A stretch of 64,000 bases of DNA, from assembly GCA_044229235.1 (NCBI GenBank), contig JBGATH010000024.1, forward strand, positions 1-64,000, given 5' to 3'. The stretch is from UKL13-2 sp044229235 (GTDB taxonomy: Bacteria > Pseudomonadota > Gammaproteobacteria > Burkholderiales > Usitatibacteraceae). Below the pieces are notes generated by a model. It saw nothing but the letters and a program-made list of their open reading frames with translations, searched no databases and was not told where the DNA came from. Made by a program: the position numbers and the translations under genes. This document shows, piece by piece, positions 52,238 through 61,670 of this stretch (the first letter of the stretch is position 1; the number at the start of each line of letters is the position of its first letter).

Positions 52238-54478
52238 TCAGGCTTGATTGCCGGATGATTGTTGCGGCACGGCCGCAGCCAGCATCGCCAATGATTCGTT
52301 GAGTTGCCTGGTCGGTCGCGGATCATCGAACAATTGGTGGCGATTGGCGCGAATTTTCTCGGCCAGCTGCCGCCGGCGTGCCGCATCCTTGCCAAGCGCA
52401 ACGGCGAGGTTCACATATTGCGTCGTGTCGGCGGCGACCAGTTCATGCATGCCGATCATCGACAGCATGGCGTACGACTGCCGGCCGCGCATCATCGCAC
52501 CCGGCAGCGTGATGATTGGCAGTGCGGTGGCCAAGGCATCCAGCGAGGTGTTGCCACCGGACCAATGCAGGGAGTCGAGCATGACATCACACAACTCGTT
52601 GACGCGCTTGTAGTCGCCGTGCTCAAGGCCCGGGAGGATCTTGACGCGGCCGGCTGACGGCAACCCGGCGGCGGCAAAGGCGCGCTGCAATCGGGCCACA
52701 AACCGCTGCGTGACGCCGGGACTGTGGCTGGCAAACATGACCAGGATGGCATCGCTGTTTTGCGCGAGGATGTCGACCAGCAGGCGGTCGGTATCCGGGT
52801 GCACCTTGAACAGCGACTGCGGGAACAGATAGAGCACCTTGCCTTCGGGCAACTGGAAGTCGGCGCGCGTCTTCAGCTTCGAGGCGGCAGGCACTTCGGG
52901 CATGCGATAGCGGGTGCCGATACCCGGCAGCAGCAGCAGCCGTTCGTTGTAGTGCGCCTGCGCATCAGTAGGCTCCATCTCGGCGCAGGAGATGTAGTAG
53001 TCGATGGCGCGATGGCCCGGCGTGACCGGATGACCCCAGCCACAGGCCTGCACCGGAGCCAGCCGCAGCGAAGAAAGCAGAAATGACGCCTGGTCCATGC
53101 CGATTTCCGGGTAGACCAGTACGTCGAGCGAATCGGCGAGAATTTTCCGCGCCAGCTCCTGTGCGGTATTTTCCTGCTGGAAGAAGTGATCGGACGCGGC
53201 GAGGATTGCCGAGGACAGGTGGTCGCTGGTATTGCGCCCGTAGTAGACAAAAATTTCGAAGCGGGACCGGTCGAGATCGGTGATCCAGCTGGCAAAATAG
53301 TTTCCCACCGTGCTGTTGTAAAAGAACCGGCTGCAAAAGCCGATGCGAATCCGCTCCCCGGGTGGCCGCGCTGCTCGCTGATAGGTCGCGAACTCGGGCA
53401 ACGCGTGGGCCAGGGTGCGCTCGACCAACTGGGCATATTTTCGTTGCGGCTCGCGGTCATTCAGCCCCTGGTAGGCGAGCAGGAAATTGGGCGGCAGGGA
53501 CTTGTTGAGATTCTCGCGCGTGACCGATGGCAGCAGGGCGTCAATGTCCGTCAGCAGCGCATCCAGACCTTGTGAAAAACGTTGCCGGCAGGCCGCCAGA
53601 TGCTCGGTGCTCTGGTAGATGCTGGGCAGCAGCAAGGCATGCCTGACACGGGTTTCGAGGTCGCCCGGCCGGATGGCCAGCGCGCGCTGAAATGCAGTTG
53701 CTGCCGCGTCCAGTTCATCCTGTTGGGCCAGCAACTCGCCCGCAGCCACCCACAAGTCGGTGCGCCCGGGAGCGATGGCCAATCCGCGCTGCAGGGTGTC
53801 CAGCGCTTCCTGGTAGCGAAACTGCGATGACAGCACGCGCGACAGCAACAGCAGGACTTCGACGTACTGCGGCTGTAACTGCAGGGCACGCCGTAGCGCC
53901 TGTTCGGCTTCAGCATTCTTCTCCAGGACACGCAACGCCTGTCCAAACATATGAAAGCCATGGGCGTAGTTCGGATCGGCCTCGACAGCCCGTGCCGCAG
54001 CTTCGCGGGCGCGTTCGGGCTGGTTGGTTCGCAAGCAGGCGCTGGCCAGGTTCGCCCAGGCCCGCGCGTAAGCCGGGCGCAGGCGCACCGCGCCACTGAA
54101 GGCGTCCAGTGCCTCGCCGATCCGGCCGGCGTCGGAAAGCAGGATACCGAGATTGTTGAACGCCTCCGGATAGTCCGGCTGCAGCCTGACGGCGCCCTGC
54201 GCCATCGCGATGGCATTGTCGAGCGCGCCGAGGTCCTGTTCGATGTTGGCGGCAGTCAGGTACATGCCGGCTGTCGGCGCAAGTTTGAGGGCGGCGGCGA
54301 TGGCTTCCCGGGCAGCTGGCAAGCGATTGGTTTTCGCGTAGGCAAGGGCCAGCAGGTTCCAGCCTTCCGCGTGTGCCGGCTGGGCCGCGACCAGTTTTTC
54401 AAGTGCCTGGCTGGCCACCTGCGCATGGCCCTGCTGGAGCTGTGCTTTCGCCGCCTGGATTTGCTGTTGTACGTTCAT
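52238..54478 (-). CDS. TPR protein with O-GlcNAc transferase (SPINDLY-type, GT41) domain
   Basis: 746 residues. N-terminal TPRs (~1-290; GEALDAFSGAVRLRPAYARA, NAEAEQALRRALQLQPQYVE are two of about eight) precede a GT41 domain (~350-746). In it, CGWGHPVTPGHRAIDYYISC, YLFPQSLFKVHPDTDRLLVD and LDSLHWSGGNTSLDALATAL match bacterial OGT/SPINDLY enzymes, including the UDP-binding H-S-G-x-N-T-like turn. Bacterial members add GlcNAc or fucose to proteins, or act in surface glycan work; here the O-antigen context favours surface glycosylation. It overlaps no gene and precedes the wzt gene by 16 bp in opposite reading order of the operon. Confidence 0.87.
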   Translation of the reverse strand: MNVQQQIQAAKAQLQQGHAQVASQALEKLVAAQPAHAEGWNLLALAYAKTNRLPAAREAIAAALKLAPTAGMYLTAANIEQDLGALDNAIAMAQGAVRLQPDYPEAFNNLGILLSDAGRIGEALDAFSGAVRLRPAYARAWANLASACLRTNQPERAREAAARAVEADPNYAHGFHMFGQALRVLEKNAEAEQALRRALQLQPQYVEVLLLLSRVLSSQFRYQEALDTLQRGLAIAPGRTDLWVAAGELLAQQDELDAAATAFQRALAIRPGDLETRVRHALLLPSIYQSTEHLAACRQRFSQGLDALLTDIDALLPSVTRENLNKSLPPNFLLAYQGLNDREPQRKYAQLVERTLAHALPEFATYQRAARPPGERIRIGFCSRFFYNSTVGNYFASWITDLDRSRFEIFVYYGRNTSDHLSSAILAASDHFFQQENTAQELARKILADSLDVLVYPEIGMDQASFLLSSLRLAPVQACGWGHPVTPGHRAIDYYISCAEMEPTDAQAHYNERLLLLPGIGTRYRMPEVPAASKLKTRADFQLPEGKVLYLFPQSLFKVHPDTDRLLVDILAQNSDAILVMFASHSPGVTQRFVARLQRAFAAAGLPSAGRVKILPGLEHGDYKRVNELCDVMLDSLHWSGGNTSLDALATALPIITLPGAMMRGRQSYAMLSMIGMHELVAADTTQYVNLAVALGKDAARRRQLAEKIRANRHQLFDDPRPTRQLNESLAMLAAAVPQQSSGNQA

Positions 54479-54494
54479 GCGGCAAGCCCGCGCT

Positions 54495-55760
54495 TCATAG
54501 CCATTTGTGCTTCAGGCGCACCAGCCCGTGGTCGCGCGTCTTGCCGTTGATGGTTATCTCGACTGCCATCGAATCGAACAGTCGCAGCCCGTGCACATCG
54601 AGCGTATGCGCTTTCAATTTGTACTTGCCCGGCAACATGGGATTGGCCTCGATGAGAAAGCGAAATTCGAAAGTGCTTTTTTCAATCCGCGCGCAGGTGT
54701 ACGCGGCGTCATTGGAAAAGGTGCCGTAGACAGGCGTGCCGTCGATGCGCGTGACCCCTGTCATGACCACTGTGGCCTGATCATCCGGCGAGTGGTAGCG
54801 GCCGGTGATCAGGATGTCGTCACCGCAGTCGAAGACGTTACAGGGTTGACCGTCGGCGCGCGCCGCCCATACCGATTCCAGGCAGGGATAGAGCGCCTGA
54901 AAATCACTGCTGGGGCGCGCTTCGCCTTCCCGTGCGTTCTTTTCCTCGTGATAAGCAAGGTAGGCCTGCGTCACCGCATAGGCTTCACCTTGCATGCGGG
55001 CGCGGCCCTGGTGTATCCACACCGCTTTCTGGCACAGCGACTGGATGTGGTACATGCTGTGCGAGCAGAGCAGCAGCGCACCGCCGTCCGCGCGGTAGTT
55101 CTCCATCCAGCGCAGGCACTTCTTCTGGAAGCTTTCATCGCCGACCGCCAGCACTTCATCGGTGACCAGCAAATCCGGCTTGAGCGAGGTGGCAACTGCG
55201 AAGCCGAGGCGGACGACCATCCCGGTCGAGTAGGTCTTGATGGGCTGGTCGATGTGGTCGCCGATGTCTGCAAACTCGAGGATGGCATCGAGATTGGCAT
55301 GCGTTTCCGCGCGGCTCCAGCCCATTAGCGCCGAAGCGAGATAAATGTTTTCGCGGCCGCTGTACTCGGGATGGAAACCAGTGCCGAGCTCCAGCAGCGC
55401 GCTCAGGCGGCCATTGACGACCCGGGTGCCACGCGAGGGACGAACCACGCCCGCGATGATCTTCAGCAGCGTGGATTTGCCGGCGCCATTTTCACCGATG
55501 ATTCCCCAGCTTTCGCCCGGCAGGATGGACAGGTCGAGTCCGCTCAGGGCGCGCTGATAGGAATGGACCGCCCTGCCGGTAAGCAGTTCGAACACGGTCC
55601 TCAATTTGCTGGTCCTGGGGCCGAACACCGGATAGTCCTTGCCGATATCGCGCAACTGGACGAGCAATGCCGCAGGCATACCCGATGGCGTCGTCAGGTG
55701 GGCCACTTCGCCAGCGGGTAACAGAGATTGTGCTAAGGGGTTTTGCAAGCGGGAGTCCAA
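54495..55760 (-). CDS. wzt: O-antigen ABC transporter ATP-binding protein Wzt
   Basis: 421 residues. Walker A IIGENGAGKSTLLK near residue 88, then the ABC domain to ~260 with LLVTDEVLAVGDESFQKKCL. The C-terminal ~160 residues form the Wzt_C (carbohydrate-binding) domain (DCGDDILITGRYHS and later ANPMLPGKYKL), which recognises O-antigen chains before export. The start is uncertain: TTG 55760 gives 27 extra N-terminal residues; ATG 55679 (MPAALLVQLRDIG) is an alternative. 114 bp separate it from the permease gene. Confidence 0.9.
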   Translation of the reverse strand: MDSRLQNPLAQSLLPAGEVAHLTTPSGMPAALLVQLRDIGKDYPVFGPRTSKLRTVFELLTGRAVHSYQRALSGLDLSILPGESWGIIGENGAGKSTLLKIIAGVVRPSRGTRVVNGRLSALLELGTGFHPEYSGRENIYLASALMGWSRAETHANLDAILEFADIGDHIDQPIKTYSTGMVVRLGFAVATSLKPDLLVTDEVLAVGDESFQKKCLRWMENYRADGGALLLCSHSMYHIQSLCQKAVWIHQGRARMQGEAYAVTQAYLAYHEEKNAREGEARPSSDFQALYPCLESVWAARADGQPCNVFDCGDDILITGRYHSPDDQATVVMTGVTRIDGTPVYGTFSNDAAYTCARIEKSTFEFRFLIEANPMLPGKYKLKAHTLDVHGLRLFDSMAVEITINGKTRDHGLVRLKHKWL

Positions 55761-55874
55761 CAGGAATGGCCTGGCGAATGGCTACACTGGCAATTATATC
55801 GGCCGGGACCCGGCCATCCTTCGCGGATGGCGAGCGTCCAATGCGTGGCACGCCGATGAGCGCGCAAGCAGGCG

Positions 55875-56651
55875 CTAGAGAAAGTCCTCGAAGTAGGGCG
55901 ACAGGCGTGCGAATACCCAGAAGCCCGCGCAGATTGCCGCCAGTGCGATGAACGGCGGCCCCAGATCGGCCGGAACGATAGCAGGATTGGTCAGCAGGGC
56001 GCCGCGGATGCGCGTGACAATCAATGCGAGCGGATTCCAGTCCAGCCAGCCGCGGTAGTTCTCGGGGATCATCGACAGCGGATACAGCACCGGCGTGAGA
56101 TAGTGAAGCATCATGATGGCCGGATTGACGGCCTGTTCGACGTCGCGAATCAGGGTCTGCAAGGCGGCAAGCAGCGCGGCAATACCCAGCGTGAACACAA
56201 ACAGAATGACGATGTAGGCCAGCGCCAGCGGCACACCACCGAGGTGAATGGGCGAGCCGCCCGCAGCCAGCGCCACGAGCACCGCCACATAGCCAATGAT
56301 GTGCAGCGTGAATGCGGCAGTCACGGCGGACGCAACCAGCAGGAAGTGTGGAAACGCCACTTTTTTCACCAGGCTGGCGTTTTGCTGAATCGATTGCATG
56401 CCACGCGATACACCATCGGCAAACATCATCCACGGCCACAGCGCGGTGGCCACGAACAGCGTGTAACTGTCGGTCTCCAGCGCTACCGCACGTTGTTTGA
56501 AAATCTGGCCAAAAACGAAGGAGTAAATGCCGAGCAGCAGCAAGGGACCCAGTAGCGCCCACAGCAAGCCCAGCCCGCTGTCGGCGAAACGCGATTTGAT
56601 CTCGCGTTCGGTGAAGTGCAGGAACAGTCTGGAGTGGGCTTGCATGGCCAC
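55875..56651 (-). CDS. wzm: O-antigen ABC transporter permease Wzm
   Basis: 258 residues, ABC-2 type permease. HFTEREIKSRFADSGLGLLW is the typical Wzm N-terminal cytoplasmic segment. About six membrane helices follow, and VLYPLSMIPENYRGWLDWNP is the conserved periplasmic/re-entrant motif. With Wzt it exports O-antigen. The start is GTG 56651 or ATG 56645. It is the first gene of the minus-strand Wzm-Wzt-OGT run; a 24-bp gap separates it from the parvulin stop. Confidence 0.92.
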   Translation of the reverse strand: MAMQAHSRLFLHFTEREIKSRFADSGLGLLWALLGPLLLLGIYSFVFGQIFKQRAVALETDSYTLFVATALWPWMMFADGVSRGMQSIQQNASLVKKVAFPHFLLVASAVTAAFTLHIIGYVAVLVALAAGGSPIHLGGVPLALAYIVILFVFTLGIAALLAALQTLIRDVEQAVNPAIMMLHYLTPVLYPLSMIPENYRGWLDWNPLALIVTRIRGALLTNPAIVPADLGPPFIALAAICAGFWVFARLSPYFEDFL

Positions 56652-56675
56652 GCGCGCGACGCGCTGTTTTCGTCG

Positions 56676-57617
56676 TTACTTTTTCGCGGGTTCCGCTACC
56701 GGCGGCGGCGGGATTTCGGGGACCTTGGGCTTGACTGCGTCGAGGGCCTCTGCGTTGACTTTGATAGAGGGGTCGTTGCGGATGCCGTTGACGTGCTGTT
56801 CCCAGTAAGCCTGCAGATATTGCGTTTCGGCTTCCTGCATCAGCTCTCGTTTTGCCAGCTCGTACGGCGGGCGGGACTCAGGCACCTGACCCTTGAGCTG
56901 AATAATGTGAATGCCGAAGTCAGTTTCGACGGGCGCGCTGAATTCGCCCACCTTGAGTTTCTCGGCGGCGGCAACAAATACGTTGTTCAGTGCCGCCTTA
57001 TTGGTCAATCCGAGGTTGCCGTTGTTGATATTTCGCGACTGGTCGTCGGAGTATTCCAACGCGATCTGTTCCTTGTTGGCGCCCGCCAGCAGCTTGCTGC
57101 GCACTTCTTCGGCCCGCGCGATGGCTTGCGCCTTGGTTCGGCCCTTCAGGCTGATCAATGTATGCCAGGTATCAATCTGGGCCGGGCGCAGGAACTTGTC
57201 CGGATTGACGACGTACATTTCGCGGGCCTTGGGTTCGAAATTCACCTTGGGCGCGTTTGCCTGGACTTCCTGCCCGCGATACTTGGCAAGAACCTTGTCG
57301 ATTTGGTTCTGCATTTCGGCCTGAATGGCGGGTTTCTTGTCGAGACCCAGCTCGCGAGCTTCCAGCGCGAGGGTTTTGTTGATCAGGATATTCTCGACGA
57401 CCACGGAAAGCCGTTGGCGGCTCATCAGGAATTCGAACTGGTCCCTGGCTGGGATGCGTGATATTTCGGCCAGCAAATCGGCGTAAGTCACCTGAGTTCT
57501 TTTGCTGGATGCGAGGACCGTTTCAGGACCGACCGTCAGAGAATCGGCGGCCGCAGGCAGCGCCATGGCGCCAACCAAGCTGAAGGCGAGGACAATGGGG
57601 AGTCGTAGTTGTTTCAT
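56676..57617 (-). CDS. Parvulin-type peptidyl-prolyl cis-trans isomerase (periplasmic)
   Basis: 313 residues with a signal peptide (ALPAAADS, ~25). A SurA/PrsA-like N-terminal helical region (~45-130) precedes the parvulin rotamase (~150-245; IDTWHTLISLKGRTKAQAIA, GNLGLTNKAALNNVFVAAAE, VETDFGIHIIQLKG). A Pro-rich tail (PPPPVAEPAKK) ends it. It should catalyse prolyl isomerisation in folding envelope proteins. It stands beside genes for secreted proteins; whether it serves them is unknown. Confidence 0.88.
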   Translation of the reverse strand: MKQLRLPIVLAFSLVGAMALPAAADSLTVGPETVLASSKRTQVTYADLLAEISRIPARDQFEFLMSRQRLSVVVENILINKTLALEARELGLDKKPAIQAEMQNQIDKVLAKYRGQEVQANAPKVNFEPKAREMYVVNPDKFLRPAQIDTWHTLISLKGRTKAQAIARAEEVRSKLLAGANKEQIALEYSDDQSRNINNGNLGLTNKAALNNVFVAAAEKLKVGEFSAPVETDFGIHIIQLKGQVPESRPPYELAKRELMQEAETQYLQAYWEQHVNGIRNDPSIKVNAEALDAVKPKVPEIPPPPVAEPAKK

Positions 57618-57638
57618 GTTGCTGACAGTTCTAGAAGT

Positions 57639-57672
57639 TAAAAGACTCCGGGCGACCGCAGTCGCCCGGAGT
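57639..57672 (-). terminator. Rho-independent terminator of the Ig-repeat gene
   Basis: ACTCCGGGCGAC (57645-57656) pairs with GTCGCCCGGAGT (57661-57672) in a perfect 12-bp stem, loop CGCA. On the minus strand the stem is followed by CTTTTAACTTC. It lies 18 bp after the Ig-repeat stop codon. Confidence 0.7.
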
Positions 57673-57692
57673 GGCCTGATGTGCTGGTACAG

Positions 57693-59327
57693 CTAGCGTA
57701 TCTGGAAAATACCGCCGCAAACGGGGTTGGAGCAGCTTTCCGTTAGGTTGGTCGTGTCAACTGACCGCAGGTTGAAGTAGTACGTCGTCCCTGGCGTCAG
57801 TTTGCAGTAACCCAACGTTCCCGCACCTGAAGTGACTTCAAAACGAAGCGAACTTTGGTTCGAGTAGCAGAATTTCTTGCTGAAGGGCGCCCCCGCCTGC
57901 GTCATCGTGACGTCGAAATCACACGGCGTGGTCGATAGAGACAGTAACGTTCCAACCGAACCAGGGTAGGAGTTTCCGCCCGCCAACTGAATTTCCCCGG
58001 TGGGCGGTAGCGCAATATCATTCGTCGCCACAAATCGATAGGTGATGGCGTGACGCGGCGGAATGCCAAACTCTTCCAGCGTCTGGCCTTTGCGGTATGC
58101 CACCCAGTCAACATTGTGCTGCCAACGCGTGGTGACGCCCTGGTTGGCTCCGAGTTGTGCATTGGACGCTGCGCAGCTGGTGGCCACTTCGGCCGAGTAG
58201 GCACCCAGCGGCGAGAATGGCGCCGGCGGACCGCTCAGGCGATTCGGTTCCGTTGCAAGCACGACTTTGGTAGCGGATCTGGACGGATCGAGCATGCAGA
58301 ACCCGTCGGTAGACAGATTGCCAGGTGCGCAGGCAACGCCGCCGGAAACTGTGATTGTGATTGAGGCAGACGTCGCATCCGGTGACGTGCCGTTGGCAGC
58401 CTTAACTGTGAATGTCGCGGCACCTGCAGCCGTGGGCGTGCCCGACAGGACCCCCGCCGTGGACAGGCTCAGACCGGCCGGGAGTGCTCCACTGGCGATA
58501 GACCATGTCGGTGTTGGCGTTCCGGTGGCTGTAAACGTGTAGGACGTATATGCAACACCCACTGTGCCGGTCAAACCGGGTGCTTGCGCGGTAATCGAGG
58601 GTGCAACTGGTGTCGACACAATGATCTGACCAGTTTGTGTCGAATTTGGCGCCGTACCGTTAGCGGCCTGAACAGTAAAGCTATAGGTCGCGGGCACTGT
58701 CGGCGTTCCACTTACCGTGCCAGTATTGCTATCCAGCGTAAGACCGACAGGCAGCGCACCTGCTGTTACGGTCCAAGTCAAGCCTGTCTGAGAGCCGCTC
58801 GCCGTGTATGTAAAGGCAACAAATGGGACATTGGTCACGACGCTGCGATTGAGCTGCGCGTTTGTAATTACCGGAGGACCCGACGCGGGGTCGATGGTAA
58901 TGGCGATAGTCTTGAAGTCCGAACCGGCAGAGTTGGTCGCGGTGACCACAATACCGTTATAAGTGCCGGCAGTTGTCGGAGTTCCAGTCAATACGCCGCC
59001 GCTGCTCAGGCTCAGGCCGGGGGGCAGGCCGGTGGCCGACCAAGTTGGCGTCGGCGTGCCTGATGCGACGAAGTTATAAGAGGGATAGCCTGTCGCAACC
59101 GTTCCGGTTGCCGATGGCGCGAATGCGGTGATAACGGGCGCTGTAGCCGTGACGCCGCCGCAATTTTGCGGGACGACCAGGTTGACGATTCCTTGCGCGA
59201 TATTCACAGATGCGTTGGCGCACGCGGATCCGTTTACCTGCATGGTTTGAGACGAAGCCGCTCCGGCAAATGCCAGCGCAGCGAATACGAGCGCGAGCTT
59301 GGCTTGCAGCATCGAGAAAATTTTCAT
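57693..59327 (-). CDS. Secreted protein with three putative Ig (He_PIG-type) repeats
   Basis: 544 residues with a signal peptide (LALVFAALAFAGAASSQ). Three Ig-like repeats of ~85 residues follow, each with a GxPTPTWS / LPxGLSLSxxGVLxGTPT core (e.g. PTWSATGLPPGLSLSSGGVL; PVGLTLDSNTGTVSGTP; PAGLSLSTAGVLSGTPTAAG). The last ~190 residues are unlike these and hold eight or so Cys (CAPGNLSTDGFCMLDP, NPVCGGIFQ); I do not recognise them. Ribosome binding site AAGGA is 10 bp before the ATG. A cell-surface adhesion-like role is inferred only from the Ig repeats. Confidence 0.8.
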   Translation of the reverse strand: MKIFSMLQAKLALVFAALAFAGAASSQTMQVNGSACANASVNIAQGIVNLVVPQNCGGVTATAPVITAFAPSATGTVATGYPSYNFVASGTPTPTWSATGLPPGLSLSSGGVLTGTPTTAGTYNGIVVTATNSAGSDFKTIAITIDPASGPPVITNAQLNRSVVTNVPFVAFTYTASGSQTGLTWTVTAGALPVGLTLDSNTGTVSGTPTVPATYSFTVQAANGTAPNSTQTGQIIVSTPVAPSITAQAPGLTGTVGVAYTSYTFTATGTPTPTWSIASGALPAGLSLSTAGVLSGTPTAAGAATFTVKAANGTSPDATSASITITVSGGVACAPGNLSTDGFCMLDPSRSATKVVLATEPNRLSGPPAPFSPLGAYSAEVATSCAASNAQLGANQGVTTRWQHNVDWVAYRKGQTLEEFGIPPRHAITYRFVATNDIALPPTGEIQLAGGNSYPGSVGTLLSLSTTPCDFDVTMTQAGAPFSKKFCYSNQSSLRFEVTSGAGTLGYCKLTPGTTYYFNLRSVDTTNLTESCSNPVCGGIFQIR

Positions 59328-59461
59328 CTGGGATTCCTTATTTTGTTACGACTGCACGACAGGTGCATCAGACAGTGTATTTTGACAGTTGTCGATGCGA
59401 TTGGTTCTTCCCATCATCGCTCTGTTTGCGCCGCTCATCAGTGAAGCGCCTCACTCAGAAA

Positions 59462-59497
59462 ACAAAAAAAAAGGGGTGGTTACCCACCCCTTTTTTG
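59462..59497 (-). terminator. Strong bidirectional rho-independent terminator
   Basis: GGGGTGG (59473-59479) and CCACCCC (59484-59490) with a TTAC loop, flanked by a run of nine A on one side and six T on the other, so it can stop transcription from both strands. It ends the minus-strand gene at 59531. Confidence 0.9.
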
Positions 59498-59530
59498 TCT
59501 AGCATGAACCGAGATTCCGGTTCCAACTCA

Positions 59531-61099
59531 TTACGGCAGGATCTGACGCGTGTAGCGATGCGGGATCACGCCGCCGTACTGGGAAACAACGCCAGAACGG
59601 TTGAAGTTGTGGAACATTGCGCCTACAACCGGCAGGCCAACGTGTACACCGGAAACCAGAGCTGCGCCGTTAAGCGTGGCAGCGGTCGGTGCAACGGTAC
59701 GCTGGTTAGGAGCGGTTGCCGGAGCGGTAGGCACTGCGTTGAACGAGAACAACAACCAGCCGTTCGGGCCATTGGTAGCACGCAGCGACGGGGTGGTCAG
59801 CGAGCCGGGGGTCGACAGACCGGACGGCGAGCTGGTGCCCTGAACGAACGATGCCACTACGTTGTTATTGGTGTTGGTGGAGCCGAGCAAGCTCGACGTA
59901 CCGAACGCCACAACGTTGGCTTCCCAGCACAGCTGTGCACCAGCCGGGGTCGAGACCGGCGGACGCGGCGACGGCAGGATCACGTTCGGCGCAGCCGAGG
60001 TGGTCTGTTCTTCGCGGTTGTACACGGCGATACCGTACGGGTCGCAAGAACCGGCGGCGCTGTTCGGGAAGTTGTTGGAGAAAGGCTGCGAGGTTGCTGC
60101 CGGCACGCCACCGTTACCCAGGCTGAACACGTAGTCGCGCTTGGTCGGGAAGGTGATAACCCAGTCGGTCAACGATGCGGTACCCGTGTCGAGGATGAAC
60201 TCGTTCATCAGGGTGTCGCGCGTGATAGCTGCGGACATTGCATCGCGGCCAAGTGCCCAGGTTGCGCTGACAACACCGCCACCGGTAAACACGTTGCTGG
60301 TCGACGGTGCCACGCCAGACAGCGACGGGGTGATGAAGCCGGCTTGTGAGTAGTTGACAGCGTTCGACCATGCATCAACAGCGGTCGAGTCGGTCGTGTA
60401 GTTTGCACCGGTCGTTGCATTGATGATGCTTGCACGGCCAGCCAGACCACCCGAAGGAGCAGCCAGGAACACGCCGATGTTCGGGAACACCGTCAGGTTG
60501 CCTGAACCCGGATCAAGAGCGTCCAGGGCTGCACAGTTGGCCGGAACACCGGTTGCGCCGTGCTTGATGTAGCCTTGGATCTGCTTGTCGATCACGGTGC
60601 CCATTTCGATAACTTCGAAATAGCCTTCGCGGGTGCGATCAAGCGTCGGGAAAGAAGCGCTGTCCAGGAACGCGCCGGTGTACTGGTAGTTCTTGAACGC
60701 GTTCAGGGCGAGACCGTTCGGGTCAGAACGGGCTTCCGTGAACAGGTCGCTCGGGGTCACGCAGGAATTGTCGTTCGAGACAACGCGCGCGCCGTCGGTG
60801 GTGGCGACAACTGCGCCGGTCCAGACGTCTTGCGGAGACAGGAACAAGTTGAAGTCAAGTACTTCGCGGCTGTTCTTGCCTTCCAGGAAGCGAACTTTGA
60901 CAGCCTTGGTGGTGCTGCCGGTGTTGATCAGGGAAACCGAGGTCACCTGGCCAGCGCGTGCCGTGTAGTACGGGAAAATCAGCACTTGACCCAGACCGTC
61001 CGGGTTCACGTGTACAGCGTTAGCTGCACCGGATACGCCCAGCGCGCCCAAACCGGCGACGATCGCTGCTTGCATCGACTTCATTTTGAAAGTCTTCAT
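59531..61099 (-). CDS. Abundant-type secreted surface protein of unknown function
   Basis: 522 residues with a signal peptide (MQAAIVAGLGALGVSGAANA). The mature start VHVNPDGLGQVLIFPYYTAR, then TSVSLINTGSTTKAVKVRFL and LDFNLFLSPQDVWTGAVVAT, matches a widespread proteobacterial family of secreted proteins without known function. RBS AAGGAG, a promoter-like TTGAAA-15-TATAAA 60 bp upstream, strong terminator and fewer GC-rich codons than neighbours suggest high expression. It could be a surface-layer or matrix protein (inference). Confidence 0.75.
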   Translation of the reverse strand: MKTFKMKSMQAAIVAGLGALGVSGAANAVHVNPDGLGQVLIFPYYTARAGQVTSVSLINTGSTTKAVKVRFLEGKNSREVLDFNLFLSPQDVWTGAVVATTDGARVVSNDNSCVTPSDLFTEARSDPNGLALNAFKNYQYTGAFLDSASFPTLDRTREGYFEVIEMGTVIDKQIQGYIKHGATGVPANCAALDALDPGSGNLTVFPNIGVFLAAPSGGLAGRASIINATTGANYTTDSTAVDAWSNAVNYSQAGFITPSLSGVAPSTSNVFTGGGVVSATWALGRDAMSAAITRDTLMNEFILDTGTASLTDWVITFPTKRDYVFSLGNGGVPAATSQPFSNNFPNSAAGSCDPYGIAVYNREEQTTSAAPNVILPSPRPPVSTPAGAQLCWEANVVAFGTSSLLGSTNTNNNVVASFVQGTSSPSGLSTPGSLTTPSLRATNGPNGWLLFSFNAVPTAPATAPNQRTVAPTAATLNGAALVSGVHVGLPVVGAMFHNFNRSGVVSQYGGVIPHRYTRQILP

Positions 61100-61158
61100 T
61101 TTTTAAGATACTCCTTATTGAGGAAAAGTGATCACTTTAGAAGCTACAACAGGAAGAG

Positions 61159-61185
61159 TTTATACCAGCTGCTATCGTTTTTCAA
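61159..61185 (-). promoter_or_regulatory. Promoter of the surface-protein gene
   Basis: TTGAAA (61185-61180), 15 bp, TATAAA (61164-61159) on the minus strand, with a 5' leader of ~50 nt carrying AAGGAG before ATG 61099. Spacing is shorter than ideal. Confidence 0.45.
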
Positions 61186-61268
61186 ACGATTTGCTAGGCA
61201 CGACCCCGCTACTACGAACTGCAACACAACCGTTCCGGCCACGGCCGGTATGACGAGCCAACTGCAAG

Positions 61269-61670
61269 TCAGCCCCGGTAGATGAAGTACCACTCCCCAT
61301 CCACCAAAATCCATTTTTCGGACACCACGTTCGAAAGTGGCATCTCAGCTACCGAAAATTCGATGTTCACCGATGCGTCACACACATCCGATTCACATTT
61401 GGCGCCTGTAACCGTCACTTTTCGCCAATAGCCCGGGTTTACGCGACCCCGGTACACGTCTACGGGCATTGTCGAACGCCCTGCAGGCGAAATAAATGTG
61501 TAGGCCAAGTCCAAATTGCGAGATACCAACGCATCCCACCTCGCTTGGGCCCGCTTCACTACTTTTTGCTCAGGCGTGCTGGGTGCAAAACTCAAACTAG
61601 TGCCACAACCCAACAGCAAAACCGCTTGACTTGCGGTCAAAACCGCGCCCAACCAAATCTTCAATTGCAC
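61269..61670 (-). CDS. Hypothetical lipoprotein
   Basis: 133 residues. Lipobox LLLGC with Cys22, then AQARWDALVSRNLDLAYTFI and the C-terminal EKWILVDGEWYFIYRG, a pattern seen in NTF2-like/DUF4440-like small domains. Two Cys (CESDVCD) may bond. The start is GTG 61670 with a GAAGG 13 bp upstream. It lies between the secretin gene and the surface-protein gene; function unknown. Its composition is less GC-rich than the rest. Confidence 0.65.
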   Translation of the reverse strand: MQLKIWLGAVLTASQAVLLLGCGTSLSFAPSTPEQKVVKRAQARWDALVSRNLDLAYTFISPAGRSTMPVDVYRGRVNPGYWRKVTVTGAKCESDVCDASVNIEFSVAEMPLSNVVSEKWILVDGEWYFIYRG

